From Bacillota bacterium (GTDB lineage: Bacteria > Bacillota > Bacilli > Paenibacillales > Paenibacillaceae), in the NCBI GenBank assembly GCA_023418755.1, contig JAEZZE010000249.1:1-23729 (forward strand): a stretch of 23,729 nt of DNA, given 5' to 3'. Shown one piece after another: positions 7,816-17,095 of this stretch; positions within the stretch are counted from its first letter, which is position 1, and each line of letters starts with the position of its first letter. Under the pieces are notes generated by a model, which saw nothing but the letters and a program-made list of their open reading frames with translations, ran no database searches and was not told the DNA's origin. Position numbers and translations under genes: made by a program.

Positions 7816-8709
7816 TTAAAGCGCGGAACCTTCGCGGATCAAAGCTCTCCTGCGGTATTCCCGCGGAGTCATCCCGGTTTTCCGTTTGAATAACCGGTTG
7901 AAAAACTTCAAATCCTGATAGCCGACCGCGGAGGCGATTTCGCCGATCTTGTTCGCGGATTCGCCGAGCAGCCGGCAGCTTTCCCGGATTCGCGCCTCTT
8001 GAACGAGCTCGGTGAGCGACATGCCGGAGGCCGACTTGACGAGCCGCTGCAGCTGCCGGACGCTAACGCCCAATTCGTCCGCGACGTCTTCGGCTTTCAG
8101 CGTCCGGGCGCAGTCGCGGACGATGCGGCCAAGCAGCTCGCGAACGCCGTCCTCCGTCGCCGGAACGGGAGACGAGGCAGCCGGGCGGCAGCTCCGGTAC
8201 ACGAAGACGAGCAGCTCGATCAATCCCGCGTACAAGCGAGCGGAGTGCCCCTCCTCCGGCTGCGACGAATCCAGAAACAGCCGCTGCAGCGTCCACTGGG
8301 CCTCCCCGGCCGAATCCCGAAGCGCGATCCAGCGCCCCTCCTCCTCTACCCCTCTGAAGAAATCCCGAAGCTTGCGCTCTAGCGGCAGCAAGCGAAAGAC
8401 GTTGTCCAGGCAGGCGCCTGCGAATACGCAATTGTAGACGATAAGGCGACTTTCCGGCGCAGCGGAGCGCGGACGAAAGACGTGGGAGACTCCGACCGGA
8501 ATGTAAAAAAGATCGCCCTTCGCCACTTTGAAATGAGTGCCGTCGATATAGTGCTCGCCGTCGCCTTCCGCGACGATGCAAATTTCGATAAAGTCGTGCG
8601 TATGCTCCTGAAGCTGAAACGATTCGGTCACGCGATTGACGTGAATCGGAAGCTCCGGCGCGAAAAACAGCGAACCGGGAGTGACGTAAATCGGGCGCTG
8701 GACGGTCAT
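7816..8709 (-). CDS. AraC-family transcriptional regulator with N-terminal cupin
   Basis: A 297-residue regulator. The N-terminal half is a cupin-type sensing domain, with HTHDFIEICIVAEGDGEHYI and KGDLFYIPVGVSHVF as the typical histidine-rich beta-barrel strands. The C-terminal ~100 residues are an AraC double helix-turn-helix (LKAEDVADELGVSVRQLQRL, then IGEIASAVGYQDLKFFNRLF, ending RKTGMTPREYRRR). The start is taken at ATG 8709, preceded by AAGGAGG 12 nt upstream; the longer frame to 8784 adds 25 unsupported residues. It diverges from the GH78 gene, so it is the likely local activator of the carbohydrate cluster, perhaps binding a rhamnose-related sugar in the cupin. The effector is inferred, not seen. 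Confidence 0.88.
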   Translation of the reverse strand: MTVQRPIYVTPGSLFFAPELPIHVNRVTESFQLQEHTHDFIEICIVAEGDGEHYIDGTHFKVAKGDLFYIPVGVSHVFRPRSAAPESRLIVYNCVFAGACLDNVFRLLPLERKLRDFFRGVEEEGRWIALRDSAGEAQWTLQRLFLDSSQPEEGHSARLYAGLIELLVFVYRSCRPAASSPVPATEDGVRELLGRIVRDCARTLKAEDVADELGVSVRQLQRLVKSASGMSLTELVQEARIRESCRLLGESANKIGEIASAVGYQDLKFFNRLFKRKTGMTPREYRRRALIREGSAL

Positions 8710-8859
8710 GGGCCGAAGCTGCCTCCTTTGAATTTCTGCTTGGGGACGCCGCTGGTTGGTACGGATGCCTGATTCCCCCTCCAATCAGCGAATGATATCG
8801 GCCTTTCAGCCAGAGTTTTGTCCGAATCAGCCCTATTTTAAGTCCAGATCGACCCGAAA

Positions 8860-8873
8860 GGCAAGCGTTTTCC
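8860..8873. promoter_or_regulatory. Candidate cre-like (CcpA) palindrome before GH78
   Basis: GGCAAGCGTTTTCC is a palindrome of form GGnAAnCGnTTnCC and carries the AAnCGnTnWC core of the cre consensus TGWAANCGNTNWCA, with mismatches at the first, third and last positions. It lies 52-65 bp before the GH78 start and just upstream of TAGAAT (8879-8884), a -10-like hexamer, where CcpA would block transcription. This is a consensus match by eye only. Confidence 0.45.
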
Positions 8874-8924
8874 CAGAGTAGAATAGGGGGTGTATGCTAC
8901 GAATTCAAGGAGGGAAACGGTGAA

Positions 8925-11879
8925 ATGATACGGGAACAACGAAAATGGCAGGCGGAATGGATAGGGGGCGGCGGCGAAGGCAGCGCGCGCAACGAGTGGC
9001 GCTGCTTCAGGCGCGCGTTCGAGCTGACGGAAGCCGCAGGAGCGGCCGAAATCGCCATTACGGCGGACTCGCGGTACGTGCTGTTCGTCAATGGGACGCA
9101 ATGCGGAAGAGGACCCGTCCGTTCTTGGCCGGCGGAACAGAGCTACAACGTCCACCCGGTCGGCCACCTGCTCCGCAAAGGAACGAACACGGTCGCCGTT
9201 CTCGTCATGAGCTACGGCTTGTCGACGTTTCAATATATTTTGGGAAGAGGGGGGCTCCTGGCGGAGCTTGAAGTCGGCTTCGCCGGCAACGGCTCGGTCG
9301 TCATCGGGACCGATGCTTCCTGGGAGACGGCGCCGTACTCCGGATACGATCGGCGCACGCCGCGCATGTCGTGCCAGCTCGGCTTTTCCGAAAGCGTCGA
9401 TGCGCGTCTGTCCGACGGCGACTGGACGACCGGGGGGACGGGCGGCGAAAAATGGAAGCCGGCGCAAGCGATCGGCCAGCCCGGGTGCGAACCGTGGCCC
9501 AAGCTCGTGCCTAGCGACATTCCCCCGCTGACCGAAGAGCCGATATGGCCGGTTCGGGTCGAATCGCTGAAGCGCGTGCGGCCCGTGTCGTGGACGACCG
9601 CCCTCGACATTCGGAACGCCATGCTCCCGGACAGCGTCGGGCATGCGAATCCCGTATCGTTCGCCGGTTATGTCGCCTTCGTCGTTCGGGCGAGCGAAGC
9701 CGCGGACGCGACGTTCGGTTTTCTCAGCGGATTCGGCGGATTCCGGGGCTTCGGCCTTAACGGACAGCGCTTCAAGGCAAGCGAGATGGAGGGAACGCAT
9801 CCCGAACGCTACGCCCGGACCCGGCTGCGGGAAGGGGACAATTTCGTATGGCTCGATACTTTGGGCTCCGATCACGGGACGGGACTGCATTTCGGCATCG
9901 ACTGCGAGGCTCCGTTCGAGATCGTGTCGCCGATCCCCGGCACGAATGGCGAGTCGCCCTTCGCGCTGATCGGTCCGTTCGCGACGAGAACGTACGTCGA
10001 TCACCAGGAGCAGGAGCAATCCTCGCCGTTGGACGATTATACGGGCTTCGGCGGGAACAAGGAGCTCGATGCCGGCGCGTTCGAGGGCTTCGAAGCGTAC
10101 GCGCGGGTCCGCGACGCCGCCTCGGCCGACGATCTGCGGAGCCTCGGAGAGTGGGTCCGGCCGTTTCCGCTCGAGCTCGTCGCGAGAGATTCGGTGTTCG
10201 GCAAGAGCATCTGGAAGAGAGGCGAGGAGAGCCGCCCCGTTCCGATGGAGCTGCAAGCCGTCTGCATGGCGGGGCCGCTTCCCGCGACCGTGCCCGTCTA
10301 TCCGGACGGCGATACGGAGTTCGTGCTCGATTTCGGCAAGGAATGGTCGGGCTATATCCGCTTCGAGCTGGAAGCGCCGGAGGGAGCGGTGCTCGACTTC
10401 TACGGCTACGAGTATATGAGGGACGGCTGGCGGCAGGATACGTACATTTTGGACAACACGCTGCGCTACGCGAGCAGGGAAGGATGGCAGAAGTACGAAT
10501 CTCCGGTTCGGCGCGGACTCCGCTACCTGATGGTGACCGTCCGCAACGCGAGCCGCCCGGTTAAACTCATCGGCGTGCAAATGGTGCAAAGCAACTTCCC
10601 GGTCGCCGAAATCGGCCGCTTCCACAGCTCGGATCCGCTGCTTAACGACATTTGGGAAATCAGCAAGCATACGACCCGTCTGTGCATGGAGGATACTTTC
10701 GTCGATTGCCCGGCCTACGAGCAGGCGTTCTGGGTCGGCGACAGCCGCAACGAAGCGCTTGTCAATTACTACGTGTTCGGCGCGAGCGACATTGTCAGAA
10801 GATGCCTCGAGCTTGTACCGGGCTCGTCCGTCCAGACGCCGCTGTATGCCGACCAGGTGCCGAGCGGCTGGAGCAGCGTCATTCCGAACTGGACGTTCTT
10901 CTGGGCGAACGCCTGCCTGGAATACGCGGAGCACACCGGGGACCGGGAGTTCGCACGGGAGATCTGGCCCCATGTCCGGTTTACGCTGGAGCATTATTTG
11001 CGGAAAATCGACGATCGGGGACTGCTGCGGCATCGCGGCTGGAACCTGCTGGACTGGGCGCCGATCGATCAGCCGAGACAAGGCGTCGTCACGCATCAGA
11101 ACGCGGTGTTCGTCGGTACGCTGCGGTCGGCGGCCAAGCTGGCGGAGCTCGCCGGCGAAGACGCCCAGGGGATCCCGTTCGCGGCGGCGTCCGAAGCGCT
11201 GGCGAAGGCGATCAACGAGTTTCTATGGAGCGAGGAGCAACAGGCGTATCTCGACTGCATTCATGCGGACGGCCGGCGCTCCGACGTCTTCAGCATTCAG
11301 ACGCAGGTGATCGCCTATTTGAACGGAATCGCGGAAGGGACGCGCCAAGAACGGCTGGCCGCTTATCTGGTCGAGCCTCCGCGTCATTTCGTGCAGATCG
11401 GAAGTCCGTTCATGGCCTTCTTCTATTACGAGGCGCTGGCGGTTCTCGGCCGTTACGACATTATGCTTGACGACATGCGCAAGCATTTCGGACAGATGAT
11501 CGAATACGAAGCGACGACGTGCTGGGAGATGTATCCGAACTTTGCCGAAAACCGGCCGAATCCGAACATGCTGACCCGGAGCCATTGCCATGCCTGGTCG
11601 GCGGCGCCGGGCTATTTCCTGGGCGCCTGCGTCCTCGGGGTTCGCAAGGAAGCCGACGGCTGGAGCCGCGTCCGCGTCGCGCCGCAGCCGGGCGATCTGA
11701 AGTGGGCGCGCGGGGCGGTGCCGCTGCCGGGAGGCGGTCGCATCGACGTCTCTTGGCGCATGGAGGACGAAGCGGGCGCCCGCGTATTCCGGCTTGACGT
11801 CCGGGCGCCGGAAGGCGTCGAGGTGGAGCTTGTCGCGCCGGAAGGATGCGAGCCCCGGATGCGTCTGGCAAGGGGGTAG
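8925..11879 (+). CDS. Alpha-L-rhamnosidase, glycoside hydrolase family 78
   Basis: A 984-residue enzyme with the GH78 layout: an N-terminal beta-sandwich (about 25-110, including ADSRYVLFVNGTQCGRGPVR), further beta domains to about 560, an (alpha/alpha)6 catalytic domain (about 570-890) and a C-terminal beta-sandwich (about 900-980). The likely general acid is E599 in DCPAYEQAFWVGD, matching the CPxRE--xW-GD motif of the family. The likely base is E868 in ATTCWEMYPNF. No signal peptide is present, so it acts in the cytoplasm on imported oligosaccharides, releasing terminal L-rhamnose. AAGGAGGG at 8907-8914 supports the start. It is followed after 3 nt by a kinase gene and heads the cluster with the transporter. 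The exact linkage cleaved cannot be read from sequence. Confidence 0.9.
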   Translation: MIREQRKWQAEWIGGGGEGSARNEWRCFRRAFELTEAAGAAEIAITADSRYVLFVNGTQCGRGPVRSWPAEQSYNVHPVGHLLRKGTNTVAVLVMSYGLSTFQYILGRGGLLAELEVGFAGNGSVVIGTDASWETAPYSGYDRRTPRMSCQLGFSESVDARLSDGDWTTGGTGGEKWKPAQAIGQPGCEPWPKLVPSDIPPLTEEPIWPVRVESLKRVRPVSWTTALDIRNAMLPDSVGHANPVSFAGYVAFVVRASEAADATFGFLSGFGGFRGFGLNGQRFKASEMEGTHPERYARTRLREGDNFVWLDTLGSDHGTGLHFGIDCEAPFEIVSPIPGTNGESPFALIGPFATRTYVDHQEQEQSSPLDDYTGFGGNKELDAGAFEGFEAYARVRDAASADDLRSLGEWVRPFPLELVARDSVFGKSIWKRGEESRPVPMELQAVCMAGPLPATVPVYPDGDTEFVLDFGKEWSGYIRFELEAPEGAVLDFYGYEYMRDGWRQDTYILDNTLRYASREGWQKYESPVRRGLRYLMVTVRNASRPVKLIGVQMVQSNFPVAEIGRFHSSDPLLNDIWEISKHTTRLCMEDTFVDCPAYEQAFWVGDSRNEALVNYYVFGASDIVRRCLELVPGSSVQTPLYADQVPSGWSSVIPNWTFFWANACLEYAEHTGDREFAREIWPHVRFTLEHYLRKIDDRGLLRHRGWNLLDWAPIDQPRQGVVTHQNAVFVGTLRSAAKLAELAGEDAQGIPFAAASEALAKAINEFLWSEEQQAYLDCIHADGRRSDVFSIQTQVIAYLNGIAEGTRQERLAAYLVEPPRHFVQIGSPFMAFFYYEALAVLGRYDIMLDDMRKHFGQMIEYEATTCWEMYPNFAENRPNPNMLTRSHCHAWSAAPGYFLGACVLGVRKEADGWSRVRVAPQPGDLKWARGAVPLPGGGRIDVSWRMEDEAGARVFRLDVRAPEGVEVELVAPEGCEPRMRLARG

Positions 11880-11882
11880 GCC

Positions 11883-13655
11883 GTGCTTCGATTTCTGTCC
11901 GAGCTGACCATTTTCAAGAAGCTGGTTCTCACCTTCCTGCTCGTCCTTGCGCCGCTCTACGTCGTAAGCCTGCTCATGAACGAGTCCGGGTCCCAGACTC
12001 TCAAGACGGAAATTTCGAAGTCCATGTATTCCAAAGTCAGCTATTACATGAACACGATCGACGCGGAGTTCGCCCGGATCGTCCTGCAGCAGTTCGAGCT
12101 GATGTACGACGACGACCTTTCGAAGCTGAGCGTCGCCTACTCGGCGATGGACAATATCGAAAGGATGCAATCCACGCTCCGTCTAAGCAAGCGGTTGGAC
12201 GTCCTGAAAAGCTCCAACCGCTACGTCAAGGATATGGCCGTCTATATTCGCTCTATCGATCGCATGATCGCGACGGGAAGTTCGTCGGTCCGGTTTCCGG
12301 CCGACGAATTTTTCCGTTCCGATACGTTCCGCGCCACGGCGGAAACGCCGGTCCGGATGTGGAACGGCCGAATGTTCATCAGCTTTCCGTTTCCCGAACG
12401 GACTTATCTGGAAGCGCTCGACGGTCCTTCCTTCGTCGTTCACGCGGAGATCAACGCCGAAGAGTTGACGAAGGATCTGAACCGGTTCGTCTCGCACGAG
12501 GATGGCGGCACGGTTTTGGCCGAGACGGGCGGCGCGTGGGTGCTGACCGACCGGCAATCCCCGGATTTTCCGGATTCCGCGTTGGACTGGCTGCACCGCG
12601 CGACGACGGGTGACGAAGCGAGCGGGACCGGCACGGTGACGGTGGCGGATCTCCGGTACATGGTCACCTACCAGAGGGCCCCTAGCCTGGACGCGGTCAT
12701 GCTGACCTATACGCCGGAAAAACAGGTGCTGGGCCCGATCCTCAAATACAAGCGCTGGTACTGGCTGCTGTCGCTCGTTTCCGTCGCCGTCATGCTCGCG
12801 TTTTCCTATTCGATTTACGGCCTGATCCATCGTCCGCTCGTCCGGCTGCTGCAATCGTTCAAAAGCGCCGAGATGGGCAGATTCGAGAGGATCGGCGCCT
12901 ATCGCTTCAAAGACGAATTCTCTTATCTGTATCTCCATTTCAATCAGATGATCGAACGGCTCAAGGTGCTGCTCCACGAAGTGTACGAGCAGAGGTACCG
13001 CGCGCAGCTGGCGGAGCTTCGCAAGCTGCAATCGCAGATCAATCCTCACTTTTTCTATAACAGCTTTTTCATTTTGTACCGGATGGCGCAGGCCGAAGAC
13101 TACGAGAGCGTCATGCGGCTGGCCCGGCATCTTGGAGATTATTACCGCTTTATCGCCCGGGACGGCAAGGACGTCATCGATCTGGACACCGAGATCAAGT
13201 TCACGAGAACGTACGTCGAGATCCAGAGCATTCGCTTCGGCCGGCGAATTTCGGTCGAATTCGCGGAACTGCCGGCAGCCTGGCGCGCCGTTCCCGTCCC
13301 TCGCTTAACGCTGCAGCCGATTTTAGAAAACGTTTACAATCACGGTTTGGAGAAAAAAAGCGCGAACGGGCTCGTGCGGGTCGGCTTCGCGGAGGATGAC
13401 GATTACGTCCGGATCGTCGTCGAAGACAACGGAGAGAGCCTGAACGACCGACTGCTGGAGGAGCTGAGCGCCCGGTTGAAATCCCCCGAATCCGTGGAGG
13501 AAAGCACCGGACTGATCAATATTCACCGGCGAATCCGGATTTACGGCAAGGAGAAAGGCGGGCTGTCGTTATCGCGCGGAGAGTGGGGCGGACTGAAGGT
13601 CACGATTCGGATTCCGAAGGAGGGGGAGACGGATGTACAAGCTGCTTCTGGTTGA
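11883..13655 (+). CDS. YesM-type sensor histidine kinase
   Basis: A 590-residue membrane kinase starting at GTG 11883, with a G-rich ribosome site AAGGGGG just inside the end of the GH78 gene. TM1 (about 13-32), a large extracytoplasmic Cache-like sensor (33-290) and TM2 (292-314) are followed by a HAMP-like linker. The His_kinase domain has phosphoacceptor H389 in QSQINPHFFYNSF, and the ATPase domain has LTLQPILENVYNHGLE and DNGES. This is the YesM/LytS-like kinase class that pairs with AraC-type YesN regulators. The downstream gene is such a regulator and overlaps by 23 bp. In this class the sensor usually reads extracellular sugar, directly or through the binding protein; here the GH78 enzyme and solute-binding lipoprotein suggest a rhamnose-containing glycan. 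Confidence 0.9.
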   Translation: MLRFLSELTIFKKLVLTFLLVLAPLYVVSLLMNESGSQTLKTEISKSMYSKVSYYMNTIDAEFARIVLQQFELMYDDDLSKLSVAYSAMDNIERMQSTLRLSKRLDVLKSSNRYVKDMAVYIRSIDRMIATGSSSVRFPADEFFRSDTFRATAETPVRMWNGRMFISFPFPERTYLEALDGPSFVVHAEINAEELTKDLNRFVSHEDGGTVLAETGGAWVLTDRQSPDFPDSALDWLHRATTGDEASGTGTVTVADLRYMVTYQRAPSLDAVMLTYTPEKQVLGPILKYKRWYWLLSLVSVAVMLAFSYSIYGLIHRPLVRLLQSFKSAEMGRFERIGAYRFKDEFSYLYLHFNQMIERLKVLLHEVYEQRYRAQLAELRKLQSQINPHFFYNSFFILYRMAQAEDYESVMRLARHLGDYYRFIARDGKDVIDLDTEIKFTRTYVEIQSIRFGRRISVEFAELPAAWRAVPVPRLTLQPILENVYNHGLEKKSANGLVRVGFAEDDDYVRIVVEDNGESLNDRLLEELSARLKSPESVEESTGLINIHRRIRIYGKEKGGLSLSRGEWGGLKVTIRIPKEGETDVQAASG

Positions 13656-15300
13656 CGACGAGCATGCCATCGTGGACAGTCTGTATACGGTATTCGAAGA
13701 GCTGAGCGATCCGGAGCTTCGCGTCTATAAAGCCTATTCCGGGGAAGAGGCTTTGGCGGTGCTGGACCAGGTCAAAATCGACATCGTGCTGTCCGATATC
13801 CGCATGCCCGGCTTGAGCGGGCTGGAGCTGCAGGACGAGATCCGCAGGAGGAGGCAGGATTGCAAAATCATTTTTCTGACCGGCTACGACGAATCCGAGC
13901 TGGTGCGCAAGGCGGTCCGGGAAGGCGCGGTCAACTATATTTTGAAGTCCGAGGACGACGAGGTCATTCTCGATTCGATTCAAAAGGCGCTTGCGAGCAT
14001 TCGGGAGGAACGGCGCAGCCGGAATTTTATGGACGCCGCCAGGCGCCAGCTCAGGCAGGCCTTGCCCGCGCTGCGCGGCGAGTGCTTGAAGAAGTTGTGC
14101 GAGGGCAGCCGGATGGCAGGCTCGCTGTCTCCGGACATGTTCGAGGACCTGGCGGCGAAGCCGGACCTGCGGAAGCCCGTCCTTCTCGTGCTCGGCAAAG
14201 TCGACGAATGGCGCCCGTCCGACAGTCTGGCGGATCAGCTGCTACTGCTGAGCGCGCTGGAAAACATAGGCGAGGAATGCTTCGCCGGATTTACGCTCGT
14301 CAAGGCGTCCTTCGACGACCGTTCCTTCGTCTGGGCGCTGCAGCCCGCGGCGGGAGAGGATTCGCCGCCTTTCCGGGAGGGGAGCCTGGACGCCTACGCG
14401 TACGGCACGCTGGAAACGATCCAGCAGATCGCGAAGGAGATTTTGCAGCTGACGGTCTCGTTCGCGGCCGTTCGCGGCACGATCGCCTGGAGCCGTCTGC
14501 ACGCGGGTTACGCCACGCTAAGGCGCTCGCTCGTCCGCAGGCTGGACGGAGAATTGATCATGGTCGTGAACGTGACGGAGGACGCCGCCAAGGAGCAGAA
14601 GCTGCAGGCGGAGCAGCAAATCCGGATGCTGTTCGGGAAGCTGCTCGAGGAGGGCGGGCTGCAGCCGGAACAATCGGACGAAAGCTGCCGGATCATCGAG
14701 GAAATCCAGCGGCTGATGGATTTTGCCTCCCCTGAGCCCGCCCTGTATTCCGAAATGTATATTTCGCTGGTGGCCGGCATGCTGTCCCAGATTAAGGAAT
14801 GGGGCGGGAAGGAGAGCGCGCCGATGCTGGAAGGGGTGTGGAAGCTGCTGGAGGGCGACCGGATCCTGAAGCCGGCGGAAGGACTGGAAGCGGTAAGGAA
14901 GCTGCTGTCCACATGGAACGAATGGAGAAAGACGGAACGGCTGGAAGCCGGGAGCCGGATCGTCGCCGCCGTCAATCGGCATATCGAGGAGCACCTGAAC
15001 GAAGAGCTGTCGCTGACCGTGCTTTCCGAGAAGGTGTATCTGAACCCGGCCTATCTATCCCGGGTATATAAAGCGCGAACGGGCAAAAACCTGATCGATC
15101 ATATTAACGAAAGCCGAATCGCCAAGGCGAAGATGTTGCTGGACGGCACGCTGATGAAGGTGGCCGACGTCGCCCGCTCCGTCGGAATCGAATCTCCGGC
15201 CTACTTCACGCGCCTGTATAAAAAAATGACCGGCTGCACGCCGCAGGAGTACAGGGAGAGCGCTTTCGGAGAACGCGTAAAAAACGAACAAGGATTGTAA
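13633..15300 (+). CDS. YesN-type response regulator with AraC helix-turn-helix
   Basis: A 555-residue response regulator. The receiver (about 1-125) has D8-D9, phosphoacceptor D55 in VLSDIRMPGLSG, T/G at FLTGYDE and K at NYILKSE. A long central region (about 130-440) without a clear named domain is followed by an AraC double helix-turn-helix (about 445-545: LSLTVLSEKVYLNPAYLSRV, then MKVADVARSVGIESPAYFTR, ending CTPQEYRES). The start ATG at 13633 has AAGGAGGGGGAG upstream and overlaps the kinase end by 23 bp. It is the partner of the kinase and probably activates the transporter genes immediately downstream, where a promoter with an 11-bp inverted repeat is visible. Confidence 0.9.
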   Translation: MYKLLLVDDEHAIVDSLYTVFEELSDPELRVYKAYSGEEALAVLDQVKIDIVLSDIRMPGLSGLELQDEIRRRRQDCKIIFLTGYDESELVRKAVREGAVNYILKSEDDEVILDSIQKALASIREERRSRNFMDAARRQLRQALPALRGECLKKLCEGSRMAGSLSPDMFEDLAAKPDLRKPVLLVLGKVDEWRPSDSLADQLLLLSALENIGEECFAGFTLVKASFDDRSFVWALQPAAGEDSPPFREGSLDAYAYGTLETIQQIAKEILQLTVSFAAVRGTIAWSRLHAGYATLRRSLVRRLDGELIMVVNVTEDAAKEQKLQAEQQIRMLFGKLLEEGGLQPEQSDESCRIIEEIQRLMDFASPEPALYSEMYISLVAGMLSQIKEWGGKESAPMLEGVWKLLEGDRILKPAEGLEAVRKLLSTWNEWRKTERLEAGSRIVAAVNRHIEEHLNEELSLTVLSEKVYLNPAYLSRVYKARTGKNLIDHINESRIAKAKMLLDGTLMKVADVARSVGIESPAYFTRLYKKMTGCTPQEYRESAFGERVKNEQGL

Positions 15301-15306
15301 ATATTG

Positions 15307-15317
15307 TCTCATTGAGA
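15307..15317. promoter_or_regulatory. Short inverted repeat overlapping the transporter promoter -35
   Basis: TCTCA-T-TGAGA is a perfect 11-bp inverted repeat that covers most of the TTGAGA -35 element of the promoter before the solute-binding gene. It is a candidate operator; AraC-type regulators more often use direct repeats, so the binder is uncertain. Confidence 0.4.
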
Positions 15318-15341
15318 AGGGCGCGGGCCGGGCCGGATAAT
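15312..15341 (+). promoter_or_regulatory. Promoter for the ABC transporter genes
   Basis: TTGAGA (15312-15317) and GATAAT (15336-15341) each match the sigma-A consensus at 5 of 6 positions and are separated by 18 nt. They lie in the 73-bp gap after the response regulator and 33 nt before the start of the lipoprotein gene. This suggests the transporter can be transcribed apart from the upstream enzyme and sensor genes. Confidence 0.6.
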
Positions 15342-15373
15342 GAAGGGGAACCCAATAAGAGGAGGCAGGAAGG

Positions 15374-17095
15374 ATGAATAAAAGCTTGAACTCAAAGCGC
15401 GCGACGGCCTGCGCGTTACTGGCCCTGGCACTGGCAATCTCCGGCTGCTCGGGAGGAAACTCGGGGAAAGGAGCCGCTTCGCAGCCGGCGTCGTCCGCGC
15501 CGGCATCGGCTTCCCCGGCCCCGTCCGGCGAGGCCGCGCCGTCCGAAGCCGGGGAAGATCCCTACTTCGGCAAGTACGAGCAGCCGGTCGTGGTGACGAC
15601 CGTGCGTTCCCAGGACGACACGTACAAGTTCGACGCGGGGGAGTCGCTTGACGAGAACGTATGGACCCGGACGCTCGAGTCCGAGCTCAACCTCAAGGTC
15701 AAAAACCTCTGGGTGGCGAACGGAGAGCAGTTCGGCCAGAAGATGAACGTATCGATCGCCTCCGGCGATCTGCCGGAAATCATTCCCGTCACGGCGATCC
15801 AGCTCAAGCAGCTGATCGACTCGGACCTCATCATGGATCTGACGGAGGTGTACGAGAAGCACGCCTCTCCGTTCCTGAAGGAAATCATGAACCAGGGCGG
15901 ACCCGAGGTGCTCGATTCGGCCACGTTCGGAGGCAAGCTGATGGCGCTGCCGTTTACCGGCTCTTCCCAGGACGGCTATTCCATGTACTGGGTGCGCACG
16001 GACTGGCTGGATAAGCTAGGGCTTAAAGCGCCTGCAACGATAGAGGAGTTCGTCGGAGTGATGGAAGCTTTCGTCAAGGACGATCCCGACGGCAACGGCA
16101 AAGCGGACACGATCGGATTGTCGCTTTCCAAGGGGCTGTTCGGCGTCGGCTATGCCACGCTGGAAGGGTTCTTCAACGGCTATCGCGCTTACCCGCGTCT
16201 ATGGCTCGACGACGGCAGCGGCAACCTTGCATACGGCTCGATCCAGCCGGAGGTCAAGGAAGCGCTGGCCAAGGCCAGGGAGCTTTACGCGGCGGGGCTG
16301 ATCGACCAGGAGTTCGGGGTCAAGGACGGCGGCAAGGCGGCCGAATTGGCCGCATCCGGCAAAGCGGGCCTCCATTTCGGCGGAATGGCCAACTCGATCT
16401 GGCCGCTGCAGCCGAGCCGTCATAACGATCCGAACGCGCAGTGGCAGGCTTTCGCGCTTCCTTCGATCGACGCCGAGCCGGCCAGGACGCCGCACAATCT
16501 GGCGGTCGGAACGTACTACGCGGTTCTGAAGGGAGCGGAGCACCCGGAGGCGCTGGTCAAGGCGTTGAACGTCTTCGTGGAAAAAGGATGGGGCAAGAGC
16601 ACCACGCCGGAAATCTACTCCGAGCACTTCAACAAGGGCGGCGTAGAGCGGCACAAGTACCCTCCGTTCCAGGCGTGGCCGTCGCGCAAAAACCTGGACG
16701 CCCACCTGTCGGTGTCCCAGGCGATCCAGAGCGGCGATACGTCGCGGCTTAACGCGGAGGAGACCGATTATTACACCCGGATTCAGAGTTATCTGAACGG
16801 GGGAACGGAAACGCTCGATTGGGCATACGACCGGGTATTCGGAGTCGACGGCTCGTTCTCCGTCATCAATCGTTACGTCGAAGGGGATCTGGTCGCCCGC
16901 AACGGTTTCTACGGAGCGCCGACGCCGACGATGGCGTCCAAAAAATCGACGCTCGACAAAATCGAGGAAGAAACGTTCACGCGCATCATTATGGGCGAAT
17001 CGATCGATTTGTTCGATAAGTTCGTCGCCGATTGGAAGAAGCTCGGCGGCGACCAGATGACGGCCGAAGTCAACGAATGGGTCAAGACGAAATGA
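15374..17095 (+). CDS. ABC transporter solute-binding lipoprotein, LplA/YtcQ type
   Basis: A 573-residue extracellular lipoprotein. The signal peptide ends in the lipobox AISGC with acylated C25, followed by a low-complexity Ser/Pro/Ala-rich linker (26-58) typical of surface tethering. The mature part is a family 1 solute-binding fold with segments such as FGGKLMALPFTGSSQDGYSM and WVRTDWLDKLGLKAP. Size and layout match the large LplA-like binding proteins of Paenibacillaceae that bind oligosaccharides. GAGGAGG at 15360-15366 sits 7 nt before the ATG. Its stop overlaps the first permease start as ATGA. Given the GH78 enzyme upstream, a rhamnose-containing oligosaccharide is the inferred ligand. 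Confidence 0.9.
   Translation: MNKSLNSKRATACALLALALAISGCSGGNSGKGAASQPASSAPASASPAPSGEAAPSEAGEDPYFGKYEQPVVVTTVRSQDDTYKFDAGESLDENVWTRTLESELNLKVKNLWVANGEQFGQKMNVSIASGDLPEIIPVTAIQLKQLIDSDLIMDLTEVYEKHASPFLKEIMNQGGPEVLDSATFGGKLMALPFTGSSQDGYSMYWVRTDWLDKLGLKAPATIEEFVGVMEAFVKDDPDGNGKADTIGLSLSKGLFGVGYATLEGFFNGYRAYPRLWLDDGSGNLAYGSIQPEVKEALAKARELYAAGLIDQEFGVKDGGKAAELAASGKAGLHFGGMANSIWPLQPSRHNDPNAQWQAFALPSIDAEPARTPHNLAVGTYYAVLKGAEHPEALVKALNVFVEKGWGKSTTPEIYSEHFNKGGVERHKYPPFQAWPSRKNLDAHLSVSQAIQSGDTSRLNAEETDYYTRIQSYLNGGTETLDWAYDRVFGVDGSFSVINRYVEGDLVARNGFYGAPTPTMASKKSTLDKIEEETFTRIIMGESIDLFDKFVADWKKLGGDQMTAEVNEWVKTK

Noticed and set aside
8838..11096. 752-codon open frame on the minus strand opposite the GH78 gene
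   Set aside because: It is antisense to a gene with clear GH78 motifs, shows no recognisable domain, is rich in Arg/Pro/Ala and has no ribosome site. Long antisense frames are common at this GC content.
17032..17091. Upstream extension of the first permease to 17032
   Set aside because: It lies inside the lipoprotein gene, whereas ATG 17092 gives the usual ATGA overlap and a normal permease N-terminus.
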